DNA of 64,000 nt from Crotophaga sulcirostris (Eukaryota > Chordata > Aves > Cuculiformes > Crotophagidae): the NCBI GenBank assembly GCA_013397455.1, contig VYZB01000370.1, forward strand, positions 634,422 through 698,421. Direction: 5' to 3'. The translations under genes were made by a program, and so were the position numbers. Below are positions 42,265-56,286 of this stretch, one piece after another; positions within the stretch are counted from its first letter, which is position 1, and each line of letters opens with the position of its first letter. The notes under the pieces were generated by a model. It made no database searches. It saw nothing but the letters and a program-made list of their open reading frames with translations, and was not told where the DNA came from.

Positions 42265-44662
42265 TCCTCATACTAATATAACCCTGCTTCCCCATCTTCT
42301 TTCTAGCTCCCCTCTTATACACAAAATATGTATATAGAAGAGCAAAGGAGAAGGAGAAGCAGCCAAATCAAACATTTCCAAAGATCCTGCTGGGGAAGAA
42401 GTTTAAGCTGGCATGATACAGATTTACTCCTACTGCTGCTGTTGCTGGTACAAGCAACAAAGAGCATCCTGTTAGCCTTTCTCATACAGACAGATCAATG
42501 GGAGTCTTTGCCACTACTTACAAATAGACCTTGCTGAGAAATACTCAGCAAAATTATAATACAATACTCCAGTCAATCCAGGACATTTTCAAATGTCCTT
42601 TCATTCCAGATCAGAAAGAAGCAGAAATGATAACATTCACAGTGAAATGAAAACAGGGAAGAAAAAATATTTTAGCAGTTTCCTTTAAAGCTGAAAAGAA
42701 TCATTTCAATATTACAGAAAAATATAACAGGGATTTTGCTCAATGAAAAAAAAAAACCTTTTCATGATGAATTTTGATAAAATTGGAAATTATTTTAATT
42801 ATGTTGGATTGGCTTTTTTTCTTTCTTCTATAAATTTGGTGGGTTTAGAAGAAAACAGGAAAACTGCCATTTTTGGTCTGTCATACTTTTTAAACTACCC
42901 TTATTTCCAAGGTAAGAATTCTTCAGGATTAAGAAAGCTGCAAAGTGGCCAGTCTAATCTCTTCCTCACTTCCTTCTCCTCTGCTTCAGTGTTGAGACAT
43001 GTCTAACGATTAGGCTTCAAAGAGCAAAACCAGTTGCTATGTCTCCCTGAGAAAAGGCATTTTGCCAGCTTCCTTAAGAATTATTAATTTGATCTGCTTA
43101 CAGGAAGTTGCTTTTTTTTTGCTATAGACTATCTCCCTTTAAATTATGCTCATAGGTCTTACATTTTGCCTGGGAAAGTTTATAAGAAAGCACACTGGAA
43201 AGACTCAGATATTTCTGTCTCCAGTGAAACTGTTTTTAGGCATAGTTATAGCTTGCCAGATGTGCTGGTATGAGAGTTGAGACACTACTGCTGGTAACGG
43301 AGTATTCTATTACTTTGGCATAAATAGACACTTTTTGCTTGGTACTTCTGACCGCAAAGTATTGATGTTTAGGGTACCATACGTACTTACACATTGTACT
43401 TTTTTATAAGTTTTAGATGACAGCACTGGATAAATTTTTCCTCTCTTTTGGGGTAACACAGCTTTGCATGAGTCATTCATCTTGAGTGTAAGAGCAGAGT
43501 GATATCAAGTTGGTTGTTGTGACACCTTATAATATGATGCCCGTGTTTTTTAGCCTCTTCTAACTGTGGAATGATTTAAGTATTGTCATGTGGAGACAAT
43601 AGCCTTGTTTAAGAATATCTTGGTGACTCTGGATAGGATTCAAATGATTCATCTAGATGAGGAGGAGACAATTGAAAGTCATAGCTGAAATATTACCAAA
43701 AGTCCTTAACTGGTTGTGTTTGCCCGTTATTATCTAGAAGATTTTGGAAAATAGTGGCTTACTGGATTCTCAAATGCCAGCAATGGCCAAGTACAGGGTT
43801 TTTTATTGTCTTCAATTTGAACTTTGTTTAAGTTAATAAACTCTTGTCACCTCAGGGTACCATTTTAGCTATGAGGTTTACAGGACCTACTTTGTCATTA
43901 TTGAAACTACAGCTCCAAAGAACATGCCGTGTATAGAGGTAACACAATGCTCAGCAGTGCTTGAAGAATAAGGCTTACCTCACTACTTCATCTCCACAAT
44001 TACTGAAATAATACTGGATTTAAATAATATAGCCACAGCGTCAAATTATAAAACCTACCCTGCTTAAATTTCTGTTACAATCAAATGTTACCCAAAGTTT
44101 TATAACAGTCCATGAATCATTAAAAAAAGAGAGATTGCAAAGCAACATGGTAGTATCTCCCCACAATACAGAGTATTTTACATATCATTTCTACATGTTT
44201 GAAAGAACACCATTAACTCAGATGCATACAACTTTTTGCAATAAAAGACTCGGCATAAAGCAATATCAAAGCATAGTTAATTTTTCTACTAATTATATTT
44301 AACCAATCTCCAGATTTTGCATAATTTTACCCCTGCTTCTGGCATGATAGCAGATATGGAAGATGTGTGTACCCATCTTTTGGCTCTGAGAGGTTTCCTC
44401 TGTGTGGCACCTTCCCACCCTCTGTTCCCCATCCCCTCCCCACAAAAAACGATAATTTCTATTGGGAAAGGCATCATAACCTCTGAAAATTGCAGTTTGA
44501 CCTACCTTCTGAGTTCAGAAACTGAACTGGGTGCATGATTTGGGAAGGGATTTAATACCAGTTACCTCAGTAGCTAGGTGGTGTTAAAGGAAAAAGACTG
44601 AAAAAAAAGACGACTATAATGTATCTTGAGAGTAAAGTACAGCACAGTTATTTTGTCTATTT

Positions 44663-44677
44663 TTGTTGTTGTTGTTG
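44663..44677. repeat. (TTG)n microsatellite
   Basis: Five perfect TTG units. Confidence 0.85.
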
Positions 44678-45104
44678 TTAACCTTACCTATACTTTATCT
44701 GCCAGTCCTTTCCTATTGTTATTTATCAGCTCTTCCAAGTCTACACTCGAGTGTACATAAAGTAAGAATAGCTGCACTAACTGAAACCACAAGTCCATGT
44801 AGCCCTGCATACCTGGCAGGTGTCCTACCTTGGTAGGGATACAGTTAATAAGGCCTCCACTGTCCGCTACAGACTAGGGGCACCTTCAGCTGTTGACTTC
44901 CAGATGTATTTCAGGGTATCCAATATGTACAGTTCAAATGCTTCCTAAATCAAGGGGTGCACTATGTTTAATAGGCTGAATTTGTCCTAGATGCTGTGAA
45001 TTTACTTCCTCCTTTTGTCTCTCTTTCTTTCTCTGTCTTGCCCTTCTTTCTTCTGAAATAGAATGACCAGGGCTGCATGAATTATTCAACATAAGAGTGT
45101 ATGA

Positions 45105-45153
45105 TGTATTTATGCAGTGATATAGCGATACCGTGTATTTATACAGTGATATA
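45105..45153. repeat. Imperfect 30-bp-period duplication
   Basis: GTATTTATGCAGTGATATA at 45105-45123 recurs as GTATTTATACAGTGATATA at 45135-45153 with one mismatch, followed by an (AT)n stretch. Confidence 0.75.
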
Positions 45154-48100
45154 TATATAAATGTTTTCTATTTTGTTTACAGTTTGTTTCTTAATCATCC
45201 AAATATCCTGTTTCACATTTTTACTTGATATTGAGTGCTTGACTTGATGTTTTCAGGGAGCTGTCTAATATTAATTCATTATTTTATTCTTCTCAAAGCA
45301 ATAGTTAATTTGTAACCCCTGCCTGTGTATGTATAGTTAGACTTATTTTTTTCCATGTGCATTTCTTTCTGCTTTATCAAATTTCATCAGCACTTTGTTG
45401 CCATTGGCATTCAAAATTGTGAAATCATTTTGTGGTTCCTTACAGGCAGCTTCTGATTTAAATTTTAAAAATCATTTTGTATCAAATTTTCTCATCTGAC
45501 CGTTCTTAGATATCACATTTTCCTTTACTACTAATAAAAGTACTTTTGCTTAAATCCTTTGTTTTAATTTATGCCTCAGTCCAGGAATCTACCACATTCT
45601 TCAGTGCCCAATTGCTATAATTCACTTCTGCGTTTTTTAGGATGGGGGAAGGAGGCCTTCAAACTATTCTTATTTATGTTTTATTAATTGAAAACCTTAA
45701 AGGTAGAATTTAGACCTACTTATTGCCTACTGCTTCTGATAGAGTGGTTATACAGCCTTCAGATTGAAAAATTGCTAAGGGCTAGATCTATAAAGTGTTT
45801 TTAGGAATAGCTTTTAGCCTCTTGGATGTCCTACCTCTTCACTGAAGCCATAAACCCAGGTTGGGCACATTCTTCTACGCAGAAAAAGGATAGCTGGGTG
45901 TTTAGCAACAGCTTCCACCAACTCTGGCTTACTGAGCTTGAACAATCTGAGAGAATTGGAGAAACAACCAGATGGGGGAAACAGAAGAAGTGAATGGTGT
46001 ACTTAGACTGGCGTATTTTCAACATTGTCTTACACATGAGACTACAGGGTGTTGTGATGTGACACTTTCAGCATCTCTCCCACAGTAGCTGTTCCTCTTT
46101 ATCGCAGTATTCCTTACAATGAAACTGCATCAAACTAGCATCAAACTACAACACAGAGGTGCCAAACCCTCTCTTTCTCCCCATCTCAGTAAAAATTAAG
46201 CTTTCACTGCTAGGCAAAACCTGAATGGGCTTTAGGGGACTACCCTGTCATTGTGAGCACCCAGAGCTGCAGTTAGACAGTTCTCTTTCCTTGCAGATCT
46301 AAGCTGGGGTCTGTGTTACAATGCCAGTGAAAGCAGTAAGAAATAATTTGAACCCTGATCTAGCAGATCTCTTAAGTTTGCTTGTGTATAAAGGAATTCC
46401 TTCCATTTGTCCATATCTTAACTTCACTAAAATGGCATTTTAGTAATTCTCCAAAACCTATTCTCTGTTTACACAAGGATTATGCCATGTCCTCTGTTAC
46501 ATCATGTGAATACTGAGAGTATGTAATCGTAGACAGGTAAGCAGACCCTGTGAGTTATTAGTATTCATAACATATCAGAAATCTTACATAGTGGGGGAAA
46601 ATAAGTGGGCTATATAAGTGGACAATGACTGAAATTTAGTATTTCTCAAGCTGAATTGCATCTTGGATGTCTGAGAAGAGGAATGAAGAGCTTTTTTATT
46701 TCCTTATTTGTTTTTTAAAAACAGCTCTACTTACTTATATTAAAAAACAAACAAACCAGAAATATGTAGTACTGTGTTTATTTTTCTGTAGTTATAAATT
46801 AATTCATTCAAAAGCTATAGCTATACTTGGCTGACGAGTGACAAAAGAAAACTAACTGTCAGAGCAGATTTGTGATGTTCCTAGAGAAAGTGTTATGGAG
46901 TTTCCTCTGTTCCATTACAATGTAAATGCCGGTAAATCTTCCTCTGAACCAGTAGAACTTTGGGACCTAATAAGCCAAAAATTAAGAGACTCCACAAACC
47001 ATCAAATCAAACTGTCATGCAATGTTTTAAGATGAATAAACCATGAATGACTGCTATCTCTATCTCTGTCATCTGTATCTAAGTACCTATATTGATATAG
47101 GCTAGTTTTACCATTCATAATTAGTTTTTCTTTCTCGGTTTATAAGAAATGTATGTTGGCCCAGTCTCTCCACTGCTTCAGCATTTTTTTCGGTATTGCT
47201 TATGTTAACCTTAATGAGTTCTGCTTTTTTAACTGACAAATAATTGAGTAACAATGGCAGGCAGCAATAAAATAAAAGAGACTGAACAGAAATCTGGGAT
47301 TAGAGGAAATTTCATAACAAATTCCACGTCAACCAGTCTTACCCGATATGTACTGGGCAGGTGCAGCTGTTTTTAAATGCCAAAATGGCAAAGAGAGTGG
47401 ATTTTTATGCACTGATGCCAAATAACTGTAAAGCTATTTCTAAGAGATCCAATATACTAAGTAATACAAAAGAATGAGCTGGTAGAAAGGCTGTGTCTTT
47501 AAATTTGGTCAAAAAATTCTAAGTAATAAATTTAAGTTGATGAACATTTTTACTAGGTCTGCTGTTGCCTGTTCATTCCAGGCCCTTTAGCAATGCCTTG
47601 TTCACAGCCTCTCCCACCCACCCTTTCTAGCTTTCTTTCTTCCACACCCTTTTTAACTACAGTCTCTAAGCTGTTCATTTACCTTCACTTGGACTCGTTC
47701 TTGCATCACTTCATTGGCTGTTGGCCTCATGTTTATTTAAGATTTCTCTATCATTTTTGCTTGTGTTTTGAAAGCAAACTATATTTACAATATTGAAAGA
47801 TGGATTTGGTTCAGACTTTATTTTCTAATTCAAATGCCCAGAATTTAGGAAGTAAGAAAGAATGATCCTTCAAAGAAGAAAATAAAAATCATCTTCTCTA
47901 GTTCTGTAAAAGCAAATTTTTTCCTGTAACATAACTTTGTGCTAAGGCTTCCAAAAGTCTGGGAACTCAACTTGAAATCGTTATAGGAATCTAAATGGGT
48001 TTTTTTCAGTAGTGATTTGTAAACTTCTGAAATACAGGAAATCTCAGCTTATTACAAACTACAGAAACAAAAAAAGACATCTTTAAAATAAAAGGAACAG

Positions 48101-49096
48101 CGTGAGTTAGTGACTTGCTTTGACATTTAGGGTCTTTTTTATTTATGCTCAGCCTCTCTCTTTCTTATAAATGCAAACACATATGTTTCCACTTTCACAG
48201 TATAGTATCATAGAATAAAGGAATTGTTTGGGTTGGAAAAGACCGTTAAGATCATCATGTCCAATTGGTGTCGTAACACTGCCAAGTCCTCCACTAAACC
48301 ATGTCCTGAAGCACCACATCTACACATCTTTTAAATACCTCCAGGGATTGTTATTCAACCACTTTACTGTGCAATCTGTTCCAATACTTGACAGCCCTTT
48401 TGATGGAGAAATTTTTCCTAATATCCAAACTAAACCTCCCCTGGCACAACTTGAGGCCATTTCCTCTTGTCCTATCACTTGTTCCTTTGGAGAAGAGACC
48501 AACACCCACCCCAATACAACCTTCTTTCAGGTAGCTGTAGAGAATGATAAAGTCTCCTCTCAACCTTCTTTTCTCCAGACTAAACAACTCCAGTTCCTTC
48601 AACCACTTCTTATAAGACTTGCACTCTTGAACCTTCAGCAGCTTTGTTGCCCTAAAGAAAGGATATGCTCCAGCATCTTGAAGTCTTTTCTGTAGTGAGG
48701 GACCAAAAACTGTACACAGTATTCAAGGTGCATCCTCACTACAGCTGAGTACAGGGGGACAACCACTTCCCCCATCCCGTTGGTCTCTTGATACAAACCA
48801 GGATGCTATTGGCCTTCTTGGCCACTTGGGCACACTGCTGGCTCATATTCAGCCAGCTATTGACCAACATCCCCTGGTCCTTTTCCACTAAGCCATTCAT
48901 CTCTAAGCCTATCACCTTGCATGGGATTGTTGTGACCCAAGTGCAGGATCCAACACTTAGCCTTTCTGAACCTGATACAGTTGGCCTCAGTCCATTGTTC
49001 CAGCCTGTCTAGATCCCTCTGTAGAGCCTTTCTACCCTCAAGCAGGTTAACATTCCCACCCAACTTAGCGTTGTCTGCAAACTTACTAAGAGTGCG

Positions 49097-50726
49097 CTCA
49101 AACCCCCTGATCTAGATCATCAGTAAAGATGTTAAACAGAATTGACCCCAGTACTCGACCCTGGAGAACACCTTGTGACCAGATGCCAACTGAATTTAAC
49201 TCAGTTCACCACCAGTCTTTGGGCCTGGCTGCCCAGCCAGTTCTTAGCCCACTGAGGACTATGCCCACTGGAGCCATAAGCAGCCAGTTTTTCCAGGTAA
49301 ATGTTGTGGCAAACAGTGTCAAAGGCTTTACTAAAGTCTAGCTAGACAACACTCACAGACTTTTCCTCATCCACCAAGCAAATCACCTTGTCATATAAGG
49401 AGATCAGGTAGGTCAGGCAGGACTTGATTTTCCTAAACCCTTGCTGACTGGGCATGATGACCTTGTTGTCCTCTATGTGCCATGTGAAGGCACTCAAGGC
49501 TCCACAACCTTCCCCATCACTGAGGTGAGGCTGACAATCCTGTAATTCTCTGGATCTTCTTCCAGCCTTTCTTGTTGGTGGGCATCACATTTGCTAGTCA
49601 ACTGAGACCTCCCTGGTTGACAAGAGCTGTTGATAAATGATTAAAAACAGCTTGGTGAAAACTTCCACCAGCTCCCTCAGTACCCTTGGGTGGATCCCAT
49701 CCAAGCCCCACAGACTCGTGTGTGTCTAAAGGTCACTAATCATTTCCCCTGACATTATGGGAACTTCATTCTGCTCCCGATCCTTGTCTTCAAGCTTAGG
49801 TGGCTGTGGGTGTCCTGGTCTTACTATTGAAAACTGAGGCAAAGAAGTCATTAAGTACCTCAGCCTATTCCTTATTCTATGTCACTATGTTTCCCTTTGT
49901 GTCCAGCAAAGGGTAGCTATTCTCCTTACCCCTCGTTTTGTTGCTAATGTATTTATAGAAACATTTTTATTGTCCTTTACTTCAGTACCCAGATTGAGGT
50001 CTAGCTGGGCTTTCTCCCTTCTGTTTTCTCCCTGGATAACCTCTCAACATCCTTGTTACCCTCCTGAGTTGCTTACCCCTTCTTCCAAAGGTCATGAATT
50101 CTCTTTTTTTCCCTGAGTTGCAGCAAAAGCTCTCTGTTCAGCTAGGCTGGTCTTATTCCTCATTAAGATATGTGCTTATCTTTGGGCACATAGGGACAAC
50201 CTGCTCCTGTATCTTTTAGATTTACTTCTTGAAGAATGTCCAGAATTCCTGGACTCCTCTGCCCTTCAGAACTGCCTCCTTTGACTTTGTCAACCAGGTT
50301 GCTAAACAGACCAAAGTCCAGAAGTCCAAGGTGGCGGTTCTGCTGACACCGCTCCTTACTTCTCCAAGAATCAAAACCAGTATAATTTAATGATAACTAT
50401 GCCTAAGATGGCCTCCAACCATCACCCACAAATCATCCTGTTTGCAATCCACAGATGCAGTGGGGCGTTTTCCCTAGTTGATTCACTTACCCACTATGTC
50501 AGGAAGTTACCTTCAACACACTCCAGAAACCTCCTAGACTGTCTCTTTCTCTGCTGTATTGTATTTCCAGCAGACGTGGTAGATGTAAGTTCCCCACAAG
50601 AACAGGGGCTAGTGACTGTGAGATTTTACCCCGCTGCTTATAGAATATTTCATCTGCCTCTTTATCTTGGTTTGGTGGTCTGTAACAGACTCTTACCATG
50701 ATTACCTGTTTGGTTGGCCTTCCCCT
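49097..50726. repeat. 1630-bp near-identical block, copy 1
   Basis: Starts CTCAAACCCCCTGATC and ends GGTTGGCCTTCCCCT. Aligns to 50728-52357 at a constant offset of 1631 with no indel and about seven substitutions by eye. It is continuous with the CR1 body on its left side. Confidence 0.95.
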
Positions 50727-50727
50727 N
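50727..50727. other. Single N, contig join or ambiguous base
   Basis: The only ambiguous base in the window, located exactly between the two copies of the 1630-bp block. Confidence 0.95.
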
Positions 50728-52357
50728 CTCAAACCCCCTGATCTAGATCATCAGTAAAGATGTTAAACAGAATTGACCCCAGTACTCGACCCTGGAGAAC
50801 ACCTTGTGACCAGATGCCAACTGAATTTAACTCAGTTCACCACCAGTCTTTGGGCCTGGCTGCCCAGCCAGTTCTTAGCCCACTGAGGACTATGCCCACT
50901 GGAGCCATAAGCAGCCAGTTTTTCCAGGTGAATGTTGTGGCAAACAGTGTCAAAGACTTTACTAAAGTCTAGCTAGACAACACTCACAGACTTTTCCTCA
51001 TCCACCAGGCAAATCACCTTGTCATAGAAGGAGATCAGGTAGGTCAGGCAGGACTTGATTTTCCTAAACCCTTGCTGACTGGGCATGATGACCTTGTTGT
51101 CCTCTATGTGCCATGTGAAGGCACTCAAGGCTCCACAACCTTCCCCATCACTGAGGTGAGGCTGACAATCCTGTAATTCTCTGGATCTTCTTCCAGCCTT
51201 TCTTGTTGGTGGGCATCACATTTGCTAGTCAACTGAGACCTCCCTGGTTGACAAGAGCTGTTGATAAATGATTAAAAACAGCTTGGTGAAAACTTCCACC
51301 AGCTCCCTCAGTACCCTTGGGTGGATCCCATCCAAGCCCCACAGACTCGTGTGTGTCTAAAGGTCACTAATCATTTCCCCTGACATTATGGGAACTTCAT
51401 TCTGCTCCCGATCCTTGTCTTCAAGCTTAGGTGGCTGTGGGTGTCCTGGTCTTACTATTGAAAACTGAGGCAAAGAAGTCATTAAGTACCTCAGCCTATT
51501 CCTTATTCTATGTCACTATGTTTCCCTTTGTGTCCAGCAAAGGGTAGCTATTCTCCTTACCCCTCGTTTTGTTGCTAATGTATTTATAGAAACATTTTTA
51601 TTGTCCTTTACTTCAGTACCCAGATTGAGGTCTAGCTGGGCTTTCTCCCTTCTGTTTTCTCCCTGGATAACCTCTCAACATCCTTGTTACCCTCCTGAGT
51701 TGCTTACCCCTTCTTCCAAAGGTCATGAATTCTCTTTTTTTCCCTGAGTTGCAGCAAAAGCTCTCTGTTCAGCTAGGCTGGTCTTATTCCTCATTAAGAT
51801 ATGTGCTTATCTTTGGGCACATAGGGACAACCTGCTCCTGTATCTTTTAGATTTACTTCTTGAAGAATGTCCAGAATTCCTGGACTCCTCTGCCCTTCAG
51901 AACTGCCTCCTTTGACTTTGTCAACCAGGTTGCTAAACAGACCAAAGTCCAGAAGTCCAAGGTGGCAGTTCTGCTGACACCGCTCCTTCCTTCTCCAAGA
52001 ATCAAAACCAGTATAATTTAATGATAACTATGCCTAAGATGGCCTCCAACCATCACCCACAAATCATCCTGTTTGCAATCCACAGATGCAGTGGGGCGTT
52101 TTCCCTAGTTGATTCACTTACCCACTATGTCAGGAAGTTACCTTCAACACACTCCAGAAACCTCCTAGACTGTCTCTTTCTCTGCTGTATTGTATTTCCA
52201 GCAGACGTGGTAGATGTAAGTTCCCCACAAGAACAGGGGCTAGTGACTATGAGATTTTACCCCGCTGCTTATAGAATATTTCATCTGCCTCTTTATCTTG
52301 GTTTGGTGGTCTGTAACAGACTCTTACCATGATTACCTGTTTGGTTGGCCTTCCCCT
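50728..52357. repeat. 1630-bp near-identical block, copy 2
   Basis: Same block as 49097-50726. It is continuous with the CR1 endonuclease region on its right side. Substitutions relative to copy 1 include GGTAAATG/GGTGAATG, AAAGGC/AAAGAC, CCAAGC/CCAGGC, ATATAAGG/ATAGAAGG, GGCGGTT/GGCAGTT, TTACTTC/TTCCTTC and ACTGTGAG/ACTATGAG. Confidence 0.95.
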
Positions 52358-52634
52358 CATTCTTACCCATAAACACTCAACTTTATCATCACCATCATTA
52401 AGCTCTAGAGAGTTAAAACACTCCCTAACATGCAGAGCTACCCCGCTGCCTCTCATTCCTTGCCTATGCCTTCTGAAGAGTTTGTAGTCATCCAATGCAG
52501 CACTTCAGTGGTGCAAACTATCCCACAACACTTTCGTGATGACAACTATATCGTAGTTTTCCTGGTGCACAACGACTTCCAGCCCTTCCTGTTCGTTGCC
52601 CATGCTGTGTGTATCGGTGTAGATGAGTAGCCAT

Positions 52635-53370
52635 AGAAGTCTCTACACTTTGGTATTGTAGACACTCTTTTAATGTGTGGACAGTATTTCTTATTAAAGC
52701 TGAAATATGAAGGAAGACAAATTGAGATGGTCAGTTTGGAGGTAGATTTTCTGTTAAATACATGGAGATGGTTATATGCTTCACTAAATATTTCAGTTGA
52801 GTGAAATTTAAAAGAAGACGCACTGTTGTCAATTATAATTAATACTAAATTGGACAAGACTATCTTAAGCCTGTCTGTAGTACACTGTTGAAACAGTTAT
52901 CTCTAGAACATAACTCCATTTCAAACAAGAGCCAGCAGAAGTTTCTTTAAGCAGTTTAAGATCTATAGTTTTCTTACTGTAAAGTATTTATATGGTCAAG
53001 AATATTGCAATTAATCAGTAAAAATATACAGCTTCATGTTGTGGTGTTTTCTAATATTTCTTGAAAACACGATTTAAGCATAACATAGAAACCACAGGCA
53101 AGGCACACAGCAAAAGAGTAGACTTTTGTAGATTAATCAACTTAAGTCTAAAGTCGATACAAAATATTAATATTATCCATCTCTGCCAAATAAAAATGTT
53201 GTATTTGTCACACTAGTCAATTCAGTGCAATATTTTATCTGTACAGTGACCAAAACTGTACATCCATTTTGATGGATGAATGGAAAAAAGAAAATGACAA
53301 ACTTATTTAGGCATTTGTGTTATCATATTTTAATTATCACCAAAGCTGTGCATAAATCTTCAGGCAGTTT
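52635..53370. other. Intergenic, nothing recognised
   Basis: AT-rich sequence between two CR1 pieces; no feature seen. Confidence 0.6.
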
Positions 53371-53413
53371 TTTAAGGTCCATTTGAACCCAAACCATTCT
53401 ATGATTCTATGAT
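53371..53413 (+). mobile_element. CR1 LINE 3'-tail fragment
   Basis: AAGGTCCATTTGAACCCAAA followed by CCATTCTATGATTCTATGAT is the CR1 3' terminus in plus orientation, truncated to about 43 bp. Such short 5'-truncated insertions are typical of CR1. Confidence 0.8.
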
Positions 53414-54018
53414 CTAGACCAAAGTCCTGGGTAAAAGGAAAAAAAGATCTTACTCTAAGTTTACCACACATTTTCTCTACTTGCCTGTGGGTACACACAA
53501 ATATTCAAGCACACTTGCACAAATAAAGACCAGTCAAAAGGTCTTATCTTTGTTTCTCTACTCAGGAACTAGAAGTATGTTCAGAATTAAAGAACTTTTT
53601 AAGGAAAACTGCCTTTACATGGTATCTGAATTGAAATTGCACAGGAAGCTTCATGTATATAAAAATGTAATTTTCTGAAATTCAACAAAAACAAGCACTC
53701 AGAGATGCAGTCAGTATTCTTGTTTGCCTATCTGACCATCTTTTGCTTTTATTTTGAGAATGTCTGTTTTTTACATCTTCACTCCCATGCTTTTGGAGAA
53801 GATTAACAGAATCACTAACTGCATTTCTTCAATGTACCCAGGAAAAATAAGCCTCAAAATTATATAATTTGTACTTTTATTTAGTGAAATATTCCCTCTG
53901 TTACCCTTGAAAATAAAGGGTACTACTTTCCCCACATCCTTCCCTCCAGGCTACCCTCATATGCGTTTTATACCGAAGTATTCCAAAGGAAGAAAAGAGT
54001 ACAGAAGTTCTAAAACAC

Positions 54019-54051
54019 TTTTTTTTTTCCTTTTAAAAAAAAAATAAAAAA
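54019..54051. repeat. Poly(T)-poly(A) inverted low-complexity tract
   Basis: A run of ten T, then CC, TTTT, ten A, T and six A; could fold as a hairpin. Confidence 0.75.
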
Positions 54052-56255
54052 TCATGATTTCCAGTACAAATGGATTTGGTAAAGAGAATGTAACCAGGAT
54101 TAAAAATATCAGGTGGTATTAGCTGACATTAACCATAATGAAATCTCAAGGTCAGCTTAATTTCTTGCCTCTCCTTATCTTTCTGACACATAGTACTGTA
54201 TCTTAGTAGCTGCCACCAACAGCTACCATCACAACACTTGACTAATTAGTAATCAGTCATGTCATTTGGTATGATCTCATCCAGTCTCACTATTGAATGT
54301 GACTGCAACAACAAAAAAAGAAATTAGGAACACTTGGCAACTACATCTTTAGACCACTTATTTTCAGCAGCATTATGGGCCTGCAATTCAAACTTTCATT
54401 ATGCTACATTAATAGCCATGTTTGATGGTTTTGGTAGTTATTCATTTAGGAATATTCAGTAGCACTAAGAAGTAAGACATTTAACTACCAGTCAAATAAC
54501 CCCATCAAATGCTGAAAGATAAGACTTTTTAGCAGTTCAACAGTACTAAGTTAGGTAAAAAGCTTTTTAATAAAATTCCTAATCATATATCTTTTCTCAT
54601 CAGTTACCACTTCAGCATAGAAAGCACCCATCAGAGCTGAATGAACCCAGAGAGCATCTCATTGCTAGGGCCTTATCCAACAAAGCGCTTAAACTCACCT
54701 AGAATATAAGTACAAGAATATCCAATCTAAGTTACTATGATCACCCACGTGACTAAAATTACATGGAATGTAGTTGTTTTTCTGGATTACAGTGTAAGTA
54801 GTTTAAGATCAGTTTTTCATGTAGTAAAAATATTTACCAATCTTCTTAAGAGATGACATACAAATAAAAAATGTTATCTTGCCTTTTGACTATTAGACTC
54901 CGGACAGCTTCATATGTGAAAATCCTGTGCATTAAATGATCACTTTATTCCCAAACTAAGCAGCTGTCTGAAATGGCAATCGTAAACTGCTAATCTCTGC
55001 TACCAATAAACAAAAATACATCACAGCAGAAAACTCGTTTATGTGCAGTAATCTCCAAAGGATTAGCATTTAAGGGATCAGATTTCCTAAAACTCTTCTT
55101 TCCTGGTAACAATCTCTGCTGTGAGGTGACACACCAATAGACATAAATTATCTAGAGCTGCAGATAAGCAGAGGCCATTTGGGGGTTTGTATGCAATATA
55201 AATAGATGCAAAACACAGGAACTGGTGCTCATCACAAACCTCAAAAGGATTAGCAGTTCAAGTTCTGATTTCCTTACCGTTGTTAGCTGTGATTTATCAT
55301 CAGACAGTGAAAGAGTCTGTCTTATCTGTGATAATTCAATAGCTTAATGGCAGTTCCTTTATCTGGGGGTCATAATTAAGCTTGTTTGATCAGTTTCCTA
55401 ACAAGCACCTCGCCTGTATTTTTAGCTATGCCTATTTTTTTCTCTGAGTATTTTTTGCTAATGATTATTAACAATATTGTTGTTAACAATTACGGGTAAT
55501 GATAACAATCTTGTAAGAGGTTAGCATTTATCTGGAGGAAAAAATGCAAGCCAATAAATGGTACAAGACTTTGAATTTAAATAAATTTACGGGAGATTTT
55601 GACTGCAGTGTCTTAGCAACTCTGGTTTATCAGCTTCAAACCTAAGACAAATACATAACTGAAAATGAAAAGCCACTGCCTAAAATAATTTTCAATTGGA
55701 TTTTCTCTGGTAAAAAATTAATACCAGTTTGGAAGTAGAGATGACTGTTACCTTACAGTGCATTTACTGTCCCTCACTATCATCTTACTAATGAGCTGTT
55801 CCTTCCACTGCCATGCAAATTTTCTCAAAAAAATATGAACTTTAAGACCTTATTATAGCTGTTTAAGAACACAGGTGTCATCAAAATGAGTCTAGCAACA
55901 TTTTATCCGTTAACTTCACTACAAAAAGAAGAATTTACTTTTAAAGTAATGTATTGAATACTAGATATTTGAAGGGAAAAATTTCCAAGATTTTATTTCT
56001 TTTTTTTAAAATAAAACACAGAGAAAGGCAAACAGAGAACTATATGAAATAGGAGGTGGGGTTTTTTTCTTCTTTTTTTAAAGAAGACAAATTAAAAAAA
56101 GGAAACATATCCAGCTTGACCATGTTACTTTCTCAGTCATTGATGTAGTGAATAAGCTACTTATTGATATTTAGGGAAACAGAATGACTAGCTATAGAAA
56201 GACATCTAAAAAAACATGATCACACATATACAGACTCAGGAGGTATGAGTGCAAT

Positions 56256-56286
56256 ATGTATGTATGTATGTATATCTATATATATG
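56256..56286. repeat. (ATGT)n microsatellite with AT-rich extension
   Basis: Four perfect ATGT units followed by ATATCTATATATATG-type sequence. Confidence 0.85.

Larger units (their letters stand above)
41926..48204. other. Intergenic, only small repeats recognised
   Basis: Contains a perfect 13-bp tandem duplication CTGCCCTGGAAGC at 42239-42264, a (TTG)5 tract at 44663-44677 and a 30-bp-period imperfect duplication at 45105-45153. No gene or RNA recognised. Confidence 0.6.
48205..52634 (-). mobile_element. CR1 LINE, 5'-truncated, degenerate, with an internal duplicated block
   Basis: Non-LTR retrotransposon of the CR1 family, the main avian LINE, in minus orientation. The left edge (ATCATAGAAT...GTTTGGGTTGG) is the reverse complement of the CR1 3' terminus. 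On the minus strand, endonuclease sequence is readable at the right: YKLFRRHRQGMRGSGVALHV, then VRVCYRPPNQDKEAD. Next come reverse transcriptase segments such as LDFSKAFDTV, KFADN (catalytic FADD changed to FADN) and [24 protein letters not shown] stop replaces the residue before LDFSKAFDTV in both copies of the duplicated block, and there are further breaks, so the element is dead. Without one copy of the duplicated block it spans about 2.8 kb of a full-length element of about 4.5 kb. The right edge is approximate. Confidence 0.92.

Noticed and set aside
48228..48695. 155-codon plus-strand open frame
   Set aside because: It is antisense to the 3' part of the minus-strand CR1.
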